A DNA stretch of 9,935 bases from JANXSD01 sp043758125 (GTDB lineage Bacteria; Bacteroidota; Bacteroidia; AKYH767-A; OLB10), in the NCBI GenBank assembly GCA_043758125.1, contig JAYVOC010000014.1:1-9935 (forward strand), written 5' to 3'. Shown one piece after another: positions 1 through 6,110 of the stretch. Under the pieces are notes generated by a model. That model was not told the origin of the DNA. It saw only the letters and a program-made list of their open reading frames with translations, and searched no databases. The first letter of the stretch is position 1. Every line of letters starts with the position of its first letter. The translations under genes and the position numbers were made by a program.

Positions 1-99
1 GGTAAAACAAATGTAAAGCCATTTCAGGACTAACTAAAAAGTGTAAATTTGAACCAGGACTTTTAACCAAAAAGTGTAAACTTTTTTCAGGACGAGTCA
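1..99. repeat. Tandem direct repeats, possible IS21-type insertion sequence end
   Basis: The hexamer CAGGAC occurs three times, at 25-30, 55-60 and 88-93, giving repeat units of 30 and 33 nt. The first two are each followed by AAAAAGTGTAAA, and a degenerate earlier copy (AAATGTAAAG) lies near position 10. Multiple short repeats inside the terminus are characteristic of IS21-family elements. Read on the minus strand, the motif is GTCCTG followed by GTTTACAC, which I recall from IS21-like ends in Bacteroidota. No transposase gene is visible, so any element body would lie to the left of the window. The outer boundary near 99 is a guess based on a terminal CA. The alternative is an unrelated iteron-like repeat. 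Confidence 0.4.
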
Positions 100-186
100 C
101 TCTGCACGTGGACAAGTGAATGTTTCCTTAGACAACGTGGGACAAAAGAAAAAAAGGAAATAAAAGAATTAGGAGACTTGGACTGA

Positions 187-209
187 GTAAACGATAGGGA
201 CTCGTTTAC
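187..209. repeat. Perfect 8-bp inverted repeat
   Basis: GTAAACGA at 187-194 is exactly complementary to TCGTTTAC at 202-209, with a 7-nt loop. No T-run follows, so it is not a standard terminator. It is the first of three consecutive hairpins in the left flank. Confidence 0.6.
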
Positions 210-232
210 GGATTCCCCACCGCACAGCAACC

Positions 233-249
233 GGGAGAGATTCTCGCCC
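233..249. repeat. Short GC-rich hairpin
   Basis: GGGAGAG at 233-239 pairs with CTCGCCC at 243-249 around a 3-nt loop, with one A/G mismatch at 236/246. It lies between the two other left-flank hairpins. The tight loop and GC pairs would make it stable in single-stranded DNA or RNA. Confidence 0.45.
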
Positions 250-254
250 TCGCT

Positions 255-314
255 TTTGGCACTTGCCATTGCCCCACATCCCTCCCGCAAACCAAAGCAA
301 AGGCAAGAGCCAAA
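255..314. repeat. Large imperfect hairpin, 18-nt arms with 16 of 18 pairs
   Basis: The arm at 255-272 is complementary to the arm at 297-314 in 16 of 18 positions; the mismatches are A/A at 261/308 and A/A at 268/301. The loop is 24 nt. The left arm also contains the small palindrome TGGCA-CT-TGCCA (257-268), so an alternative fold exists. No poly-T follows, which argues against a terminator. Possible roles are a structured RNA, a dispersed palindromic repeat or a recombination site folded as single-stranded DNA. The structure is seen in the sequence; the role is unknown. Confidence 0.6.
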
Positions 315-373
315 CCCACCCGCCACGATATATAAGGAGAGTGGAACTGTTTAAAAAATAACCGATTAAAGAG

Positions 374-403
374 TTGCTATTTAAATTAGAGTTCCTATTT
401 TTG
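374..403 (+). promoter_or_regulatory. Bacteroidota-type promoter for the defence gene array
   Basis: TTG at 374-376, a 19-nt spacer, then TATTTTTG at 396-403 is an exact match to the TTG-N19-21-TAnnTTTG pattern recognised by the primary sigma factor of Bacteroidota. It ends 7 nt before the ATG at 411, so transcription would begin close to that codon. The transcript would be almost leaderless from 411, or have a leader of about 15-20 nt if the ATG at 426 is the true start. Confidence 0.75.
377..389. promoter_or_regulatory. AT-rich palindrome in the promoter spacer
   Basis: CTATTTAAATTAG is symmetric in 10 of 12 non-central positions and sits between the two promoter elements. It could be part of an operator for the downstream XRE-type regulator. 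The composition is AT-rich, so chance symmetry is a real possibility. Confidence 0.25.
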
Positions 404-417
404 ACAAAAAATGTCAA
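401..417. promoter_or_regulatory. Candidate operator TTGACA-N5-TGTCAA over promoter and start codon
   Basis: A perfect 6-bp inverted repeat, TTGACA at 401-406 and TGTCAA at 412-417, overlaps the end of the -7 promoter element and the ATG at 411. A dimeric HTH protein bound here would block transcription start. Controller proteins of restriction-modification systems are known to bind symmetric sites at their own promoters, so autoregulation by the adjacent XRE gene is a reasonable inference. Confidence 0.45.
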
Positions 418-438
418 CAGAATATATGTCAACAGAAA
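411..438 (+). repeat. 15-nt tandem duplication at the regulator start
   Basis: ATGTCAACAGAA occurs at 411-422 and again at 426-437, so the protein begins MSTEY-MSTET. The duplication supplies two in-frame start codons 15 nt apart and duplicates half of the candidate operator (TGTCAA at 412-417 and 427-432). The second ATG may be the ancestral start. Confidence 0.7.
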
Positions 439-737
439 CGATATATGAAAGGCTTCGCCAATTAAGGGAAGAAAGCGAATTGCCATTGCGTAAAATATCT
501 GCCATGATTGATATTGATGTAGCCATCTTAAGCAAAATGGAACGCGGAGAGCGCAGACTTACGAAAGAAGTAGTTTTAAAACTTGCAGACATTTATAAAT
601 CCAACGCGGACGATCTTTTAATTTTATTTCTCAGCGATAAAATAATGTATGAAATTCAAGACGAAGACCTTGGCGAGAAAGCCTTGAAAGTAGCAGAGAA
701 AAGAGTAAAATATTTAAAAGCCAATAAGAGCAAATGA
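411..737 (+). CDS. XRE-family HTH regulator, controller-protein-like
   Basis: This 108-aa protein has a Cro/C1-type helix-turn-helix over residues 11-70. The scanning helix is near 25-35 and the recognition helix near 36-48, containing the ILSKMERGER segment typical of XRE proteins. A Lys-rich helical tail (about 75-108) follows. The protein probably binds DNA as a dimer and times expression of the restriction-modification genes. Its stop overlaps the next start by 4 nt (ATGA), so the two are likely translationally coupled. The start is ambiguous: MSTEY is followed by a second MSTE encoded by a near-duplicate, so translation may begin at 411 or 426. The upstream palindrome suggests autoregulation. 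The domain is clear; the controller role is inferred from position. Confidence 0.85.
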   Translation: MSTEYMSTETIYERLRQLREESELPLRKISAMIDIDVAILSKMERGERRLTKEVVLKLADIYKSNADDLLILFLSDKIMYEIQDEDLGEKALKVAEKRVKYLKANKSK

Positions 738-3727
738 TTATTACTATTAATCAACTCGTAGAAAAGTATAAAGCAGACAGGGATTATTACCTGACAAACA
801 AGTATAATGAAACACTGCTCCGCAGTGACTTCTTAGACCCGTTTTTCGAATTGCTCGGTTGGGACATCAAAAACAACGCAGGAAAACCAACCAATGAAAG
901 AGAAGTAATTTTAGAAGAAGCCTTAAAGGCAAACGCTTCCGAACATTCAAAAAAACCTGACTACACATTCCGCTTATTCTCCGAAAGGAAATTTTTCTTA
1001 GAAGCTAAGAAGCCTTGTGTTGCAATTGAATCAGATAATGATTCAGCGAAGCAAGTAAGACGCTATGGCTTCACTGCCAAGCTAAAGATTTCAGTTTTAT
1101 CAAATTTCGAATACTTGATAATTTATGATACGTCTGTAAAGGTTGATAAAGACGATACATTTCAAAAAGCATTGGTTAGGAAATACCATTATACCGAATA
1201 CGAAAACAAGTTTGAAGAAATTAAAAAACTTTTAGGAAAGGAAGCGGTTTACACAGCAGCATTTGAAACGGAGTGGAAGGATATCGAAACTAAAATAAAC
1301 CAATATTCGATTGATAACCTATTCCTGAATCAAATCAATGAATGGAGAAAATTATTAGGCACTGATATTTATAAGCACGAATCCAAGATTAAAGAGCAAC
1401 AACTAAATGATGTTGTTCAAAGCTATTTAAACAGGATTTTATTCTTGCGTGTTTGTGAAGATCGAAATTTAGAAGACTATCAAACACTTTTGAAGTTTGC
1501 AAGTGCTAACGATTTTAAAGCATTAATAAAAAAGTTTGAACAAGCAGACAAAAGATATAATTCGGGTCTATTTGACCAACTACTAAAAGATAAGATAGTT
1601 GAAAACGTTAGCTCTGTCTTTTGGACAATTATCAGACACCTTTATTATCCTGAAAGCCCATATTCCTTCTCTGTTTTTTCGTCAGATATTTTAGGAAGCA
1701 TTTATGAAATTTTCCTTTCAGAAAAATTAGTTATCCAAAACGGTTCTATTGTATTGGTGAGAAAGCCTGAAAATGTTGACAGGGATATTATTACCACTCC
1801 AACCTTCATTATCAATGACATTTTAAGAAATACGGTATTGATAAAATGCCAAGGCAAGTCTGATAAAGAAATACTTAACCTTAAATTCGCGGACATATCC
1901 TGCGGTTCTGGCGCGTTCCTCTTGGAACTCTTCCAATTACTGAATGACATTCTTATGGACTATTATCTTAAGGAAGATAAATCAAAACTTATTCAAACAA
2001 GCATTGATACCTATCGTCTTCCTTTTAATATAAAGCGTGAACTTCTATTGAGTTGCATTTTTGGTGTTGATAAAGATTACAACGCTGTTGAAGCAACTAA
2101 ATTTGGTTTGTTACTTAAATTGTTAGAGGGTGAAGACCTAAACTCAACCAATGTAAAAGAGCCTGTACTGCCTGATCTTTCCCATAATATTTTCTTCGGG
2201 AATAGTTTATTAAATTCTAAACAGGTAAGCGCTAAGAAAGACCAGGTAATTATCAATCCATTTGATTTTTCAAAACTAAAATTTGATGTCATTGTAGGAA
2301 ATCCTCCCTACATGAAATCAGAGGATATGAAAAATATTACGCCTCTTGAATTACCATTGTACAAATCAAACTTTAATTCCGCTTATAAGCAATTTGATAA
2401 GTATTTCTTATTTATAGAGCAAGGAATAAGCCTGTTAACAGACAATGGATTGTTAGGTTATATCGTTCCAAGTAAGTTTACAAAGGTTGGTGCAGGAAAA
2501 AAGCTAAGAGAGGAACTTGCTACAAAGGAGTACTTACACTCAATTGTTTCATTTGGAGCAAATCAAATCTTTGCCGACAAAACAACCTACACCTGTTTAC
2601 TAATACTAAACAAAAAGCCACAGAAGACATTTCAGTATGCAGAAGTAAAGAGTTTAAGAAGTTGGAAAGTAAGAGAACCTGAGTCGGTAAAATATGCTTC
2701 TAAAAATACTGGTCAGTTAGACAATGAAGTTTGGGTCCTAGTTCCGTCTGAACTTACAAGTGCCTACAACAAGATCGTTTCGCAAAGTTTAAAACTAGTG
2801 GACTTAGTTGGCGAGGATAACATTTTTAACGGAATCCAAACAAGTGCAAATGATGTTTATATTTTCTCTCCTACCAAAGAAGATGCAAAACACTATTATT
2901 TCTCTAAAAAGGATATTGATTATAAGATTGAAAAGGCAATCACCAAACCCTATTTCCAAACTTCATCTGGTGAAGACAACTTAAACACATACCGAACATT
3001 CAAGCCGAACGCACGAGTTATATATCCCTACGAAAACACTAAAAAAGGAATCGAAGTAATTCCGCTTGCTGGCATACAAAATGAATTTCCGCTTGCTTTC
3101 GCTTACCTGCAAAAGCATAAAGCCATTTTAAATAACCCGAAGAGAGATATTAAACCTGAACCACAAACTAAAAGTGAGTGGCACAGATACGGCAGACATC
3201 AAAGTTTGGATAGTTGCGGACTGCCTTCAAAAATTATTGTAGGGGTTCTTTCGGTTGGAGACAAATATGCCATTGACATTCATGGAACATTAATCTCATC
3301 TGGCGGAACTGCCGGATATTGTGTTGTTGCAATCCCAACAAATTCGGATTATTCAATCTATTACATTCAGGCTATTTTAAATTCGAAGTATTTAGAATGG
3401 TTCAGTGCCATTTACGGAGAAGTTTTCAGGGGCGGTTATATTGCTAGAGGCACAAAGGTTTTAAAGAATTTGCCAATCAGAAAAATTGATTTTACAAACA
3501 CTGCGCAAAAAAACCTACACGACAGTATAGTAAAGACACAAAAGGAATTAATAAATATCTATGATCTCATAAACGAGAACGCAGGAAACAAAAGAACCTT
3601 AACTCCTCACCAAGGACAGTTTACAAGGGAAAAGGCAACTTTAGAAAAGCTATTAGCCAAACTATACGATTTGGGTAATGACGATTCATCAATCCCATTA
3701 ATCAAAGAGTTGTATGAAGCTAATTGA
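734..3727 (+). CDS. Type IIG restriction-modification enzyme, Eco57I-like (nuclease, adenine methylase and specificity)
   Basis: This 997-aa protein combines cleavage, methylation and target recognition. The N-terminal region (about 1-180) carries a PD-(D/E)XK nuclease signature, D76 followed by LEAKK with E90 and K92, as in the HsdR N-terminal type. A helical linker runs from about 180 to 350. The gamma-class adenine-N6 methylase core follows: a TTP segment near 354, AdoMet motif I DISCGSGAF at 387-395, an acidic motif II segment (FGVDKDYNAVEA) at 443-454, and catalytic NPPY at 523-526. Residues from about 690 to the end form a TaqI/Eco57I-type target-recognition region. From memory, R.Eco57I is also about 997 aa. 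The ATG overlaps the regulator stop by 4 nt and the stop overlaps the next gene by 14 nt. All visible catalytic motifs are intact. It should cut outside an asymmetric site, but the site cannot be read from sequence. BREX PglX is less likely because this protein has its own nuclease motif. Confidence 0.9.
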   Translation: MIITINQLVEKYKADRDYYLTNKYNETLLRSDFLDPFFELLGWDIKNNAGKPTNEREVILEEALKANASEHSKKPDYTFRLFSERKFFLEAKKPCVAIESDNDSAKQVRRYGFTAKLKISVLSNFEYLIIYDTSVKVDKDDTFQKALVRKYHYTEYENKFEEIKKLLGKEAVYTAAFETEWKDIETKINQYSIDNLFLNQINEWRKLLGTDIYKHESKIKEQQLNDVVQSYLNRILFLRVCEDRNLEDYQTLLKFASANDFKALIKKFEQADKRYNSGLFDQLLKDKIVENVSSVFWTIIRHLYYPESPYSFSVFSSDILGSIYEIFLSEKLVIQNGSIVLVRKPENVDRDIITTPTFIINDILRNTVLIKCQGKSDKEILNLKFADISCGSGAFLLELFQLLNDILMDYYLKEDKSKLIQTSIDTYRLPFNIKRELLLSCIFGVDKDYNAVEATKFGLLLKLLEGEDLNSTNVKEPVLPDLSHNIFFGNSLLNSKQVSAKKDQVIINPFDFSKLKFDVIVGNPPYMKSEDMKNITPLELPLYKSNFNSAYKQFDKYFLFIEQGISLLTDNGLLGYIVPSKFTKVGAGKKLREELATKEYLHSIVSFGANQIFADKTTYTCLLILNKKPQKTFQYAEVKSLRSWKVREPESVKYASKNTGQLDNEVWVLVPSELTSAYNKIVSQSLKLVDLVGEDNIFNGIQTSANDVYIFSPTKEDAKHYYFSKKDIDYKIEKAITKPYFQTSSGEDNLNTYRTFKPNARVIYPYENTKKGIEVIPLAGIQNEFPLAFAYLQKHKAILNNPKRDIKPEPQTKSEWHRYGRHQSLDSCGLPSKIIVGVLSVGDKYAIDIHGTLISSGGTAGYCVVAIPTNSDYSIYYIQAILNSKYLEWFSAIYGEVFRGGYIARGTKVLKNLPIRKIDFTNTAQKNLHDSIVKTQKELINIYDLINENAGNKRTLTPHQGQFTREKATLEKLLAKLYDLGNDDSSIPLIKELYEAN

Positions 3728-5321
3728 AAACGCAACAGCCGAAAAGCTAAGGGGCGGGTTTTATACACCCGAACCAATTGCTGCATTCATTCTAAAGTGG
3801 GGTATCAATGGAAGTTCTGATTATAATATTTTGGAGCCAAGTTGTGGGGATGGTGTTTTTATCGAACAGCTAAAGTTGAATAATCATAAATTCAAATCGG
3901 TTACCGCTATTGAATTTGATGAAGTCGAAGCGAATAAAGCAGATAAGATTAAGCTCGCCAAAAAATCAGTAATCAATACCGATTTTCATTTGTATTGCAA
4001 CGAAACCACCGAGCGGTTTGACTTAGTAGTTGGTAATCCACCATACATCCGTTATCAATACTTTGATGAAGAACAACAGAAGGAAGCAATAAAAGTTTTT
4101 AACCGTGCGAAACTAAAATATTCAAAACTCACCAACGCTTGGGTTTCATTTGTAGTAGGTGCAAGTATGCTTCTGAATGACAAGGGTAAAATCGGTTTCG
4201 TAATTCCTGCCGAACTTTTACAGGTTTCTTACGCTCAACAATTGCGCGAATTTTTGGCTCGCTATTATAATAAGATCAACATCATTTCTTTTGAGAAATT
4301 AGTTTTTCCAGACATTCAACAAGAAGTTGTTCTATTGCTTTGCGAAAAGAACGGAAGTGATTCTCACCTGATTGAACATTTAGAATTAAGAGACGCATCA
4401 GACCTTGAAAAACTAGATGTAACAAGACTAAAAAGTCCTTCCAAGAAAATTGATTTCAAATCAAATAAGTGGACATACTATTTTCTGGATCAAGAAGAAA
4501 TCGACTTTCTTGAAAAGATAGCAGAAAAGAGAAATATCCCTACCATTGGAAAGTATGCAGATGTTGAAGTAGGCATTACAACAGGCTCCAACGATTACTT
4601 CACAGTTCCGCTACCAGTGGTAGAAGCTTATGACCTTAAAGAATATGCAAAGCCAATGGTAGGCAGAAGCGTTCAGGTAAATAGTGTGATCTTCACCAAA
4701 GATGATTGGAAACTGAACAGACTCACCAAAGCCAAAGCACATTTATTAGTGTTCCCATCAAAAAAGGAAATCAACGGTCATAAAGGAGCAAACTCTTATA
4801 TTAGGTTAGGCGAATCAATGGGGATTAACAAGGGCTACAAAACTGGTATTCGTGACGATTGGTTTGTAGTTCCTTCCATAAAGGTTTCTGATGCTCTTTT
4901 CGTTAGACGAAATAATGTGTACCCAAAATTGATTCTAAACGAAGCCAAAGCCTACACAACAGACACCATGCATCGTGTGTTTATGAAAAAGGGAACTGAT
5001 AAAAACGCTTTCATAGCCAGTTTCTATAATTCATTGTCCCTTGCGTTTGCTGAAATTGTAGGCCGTAGCTACGGTGGTGGTGTTTTAGAACTAATGCCCA
5101 GTGAGACAGAGAAAATACTTTTGCCTTACCAAATTGAAAATGCTGATTTACTAACCAGCATTGACAAAATGATGAGAGATAAAAAAAGTATCGATCAGAT
5201 TTTAAAAATCACCAATGAACAAATACTAAAAAAAGGATACAACCTTACCGATAAAGAAATAAAACTTGCAGATAGTATCTGGAAAAAATTGTCAGCAAGA
5301 AGGTTAAATAGAAGTAAGTAA
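3714..5321 (+). CDS. Adenine-specific DNA N6-methyltransferase, Eco57I/TaqI-like
   Basis: This 535-aa protein transfers a methyl group from AdoMet to adenine N6. Motif X is GGFYTPEP at 14-21, motif I is EPSCGDGVF at 41-49, an acidic motif II segment (AIEFDE) lies at 65-70, and catalytic NPPYIRY starts at 108. The methylase core ends near residue 220. The remainder, with a GITTGSNDYF segment near 285-300, is the target-recognition domain found in TaqI-like enzymes. There is no nuclease domain, so it is a modification-only partner of the preceding enzyme. From memory, M.Eco57I is 544 aa, so the pair reproduces the Eco57I gene sizes. The start lies within the last 14 nt of the upstream gene, indicating coupled translation. 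Its likely job is host protection on both strands of the shared asymmetric site. Confidence 0.9.
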   Translation: MKLIENATAEKLRGGFYTPEPIAAFILKWGINGSSDYNILEPSCGDGVFIEQLKLNNHKFKSVTAIEFDEVEANKADKIKLAKKSVINTDFHLYCNETTERFDLVVGNPPYIRYQYFDEEQQKEAIKVFNRAKLKYSKLTNAWVSFVVGASMLLNDKGKIGFVIPAELLQVSYAQQLREFLARYYNKINIISFEKLVFPDIQQEVVLLLCEKNGSDSHLIEHLELRDASDLEKLDVTRLKSPSKKIDFKSNKWTYYFLDQEEIDFLEKIAEKRNIPTIGKYADVEVGITTGSNDYFTVPLPVVEAYDLKEYAKPMVGRSVQVNSVIFTKDDWKLNRLTKAKAHLLVFPSKKEINGHKGANSYIRLGESMGINKGYKTGIRDDWFVVPSIKVSDALFVRRNNVYPKLILNEAKAYTTDTMHRVFMKKGTDKNAFIASFYNSLSLAFAEIVGRSYGGGVLELMPSETEKILLPYQIENADLLTSIDKMMRDKKSIDQILKITNEQILKKGYNLTDKEIKLADSIWKKLSARRLNRSK

Positions 5322-5351
5322 AATAATTGATACCACATTAAAATCGTAAGC

Positions 5352-5567
5352 ATGGACAGACAAAAAGTTGACTCATCAAATTTAGCCTCAGTAGGCTATG
5401 ATTCTCAATCTCAGACATTAGAAATTGAGTTTAATCATGGCGGCATTTATCAATACTTCAATGTTCCCAGTTCAATTCACAATGGACTAATGGGCGCAAG
5501 CTCCCATGGCGAATACTTTGATAGAAACATTAAAAAATCTGGCTATAGATATGTTAAAATTAGATAA
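5352..5567 (+). CDS. Small KTSC-domain protein
   Basis: The whole 71-aa protein is one KTSC domain. It has the VDSSNLASVGYD opening, then LEIEF and GGIYQYFNVP strands, and a C-terminal helix-strand segment with SHGEYFDRNIK and GYRYVKI. The domain is named from an association with lysyl-tRNA synthetases, and its biochemical role is poorly defined; nucleic-acid binding has been suggested. The gene starts 30 nt after the methylase stop, and its TAA directly abuts the GTG of the OLD gene, so KTSC and OLD are probably co-translated. A tiny domain protein placed between a methylase and an OLD nuclease could be an accessory, sensor or inhibitor subunit. That role is inference only. Confidence 0.85.
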   Translation: MDRQKVDSSNLASVGYDSQSQTLEIEFNHGGIYQYFNVPSSIHNGLMGASSHGEYFDRNIKKSGYRYVKIR

Positions 5568-5864
5568 GTGAAAATTAAGCAGATTGAAATATCAAACTGG
5601 CGTTCAGTAGCCCATGAGACTGTTAATTTCACTGACTTAATGATTTTCATTGGTCAGAATAATCATGGAAAGTCTAACGTATTGAGCGCACTGCTTTTTT
5701 TCTTTGGCGAAATTGGTCTGCATGATCTGGATTTTAATAACACATCTAATTTGCTTTGGATTGAAATCGAATTCAAAGATTTAAATGATGCAGAGAAAGT
5801 AACTTTTCAAAAATATGTAACCACAACCAATTCTATTAAAGTTCGAAAATCTGCTCTAAAATGA
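5568..5864 (+). CDS. N-terminal OLD ATPase fragment as translated up to the TGA
   Basis: If the TGA is real, ribosomes initiating at the GTG touching the KTSC stop would make a 98-aa product. It contains the beta-strand start of the ATPase (IKQIEISNWRSV) and Walker A with K35 and S36, but no Walker B. The head domain cannot be complete and the fragment should not hydrolyse ATP alone. There is no Shine-Dalgarno sequence; initiation probably depends on coupling to the KTSC gene. Confidence 0.5.
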   Translation: MKIKQIEISNWRSVAHETVNFTDLMIFIGQNNHGKSNVLSALLFFFGEIGLHDLDFNNTSNLLWIEIEFKDLNDAEKVTFQKYVTTTNSIKVRKSALK

Positions 5865-6110
5865 GAAGGCTCTTCATACAACGGTTACTTAGAAGTCCCT
5901 AATGAAGACTGGTTAAAAGAAGAGAACATTTCAAATTATACTTCTCGTGAGGCAACTCAATTACTTCCACTTAATAATCTACTGCCCACATCGGGAAGAA
6001 TCACGAAAGATATTTACAGACAGGCTCAAATAGAATATATTCAAAACAATCAAGGAGTAATAACCTTCCAATATCAACTTGAATCAAATAATTTCTTAGG
6101 CGCTAAAAAT

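Larger units (their letters stand above)
100..373. other. Gene-free left flank with GC-rich structured patch
   Basis: No plausible gene lies here. The open frames on the minus strand are low-complexity readings of repeats with no recognisable domain. The segment from about 210 to 330 is visibly richer in G and C than the rest of the window and is dense in inverted repeats, listed separately. It lies between a possible insertion-sequence end and the promoter of the defence genes, so it may be junction DNA, a dispersed intergenic repeat or a non-coding RNA. I cannot choose between these from sequence alone. Confidence 0.5.

Noticed and set aside
1..93. CRISPR array
   Set aside because: The repeats are short, only about three copies, degenerate, and the intervals are too small and similar to be spacers.
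335..345. Shine-Dalgarno-like AAGGAGAG
   Set aside because: It lies about 70 nt before the nearest start codon and upstream of the promoter, so it cannot serve the regulator gene.
87..592. Minus-strand open frames in the left flank
   Set aside because: They cross inverted repeats and the promoter and start of the regulator, have biased composition and show no recognisable domain.
734..5321. BREX or DISARM methylase locus
   Set aside because: There is no PglZ phosphatase, BrxC ATPase, Lon-like protease or helicase. The large enzyme has its own N-terminal nuclease motif, which fits type IIG.
5862..5864. TGA recoded as tryptophan or selenocysteine in the OLD gene
   Set aside because: TGA terminates other genes in the window and TGG is used for Trp. 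OLD proteins have no known selenocysteine, and I see no convincing stem-loop directly after the codon.
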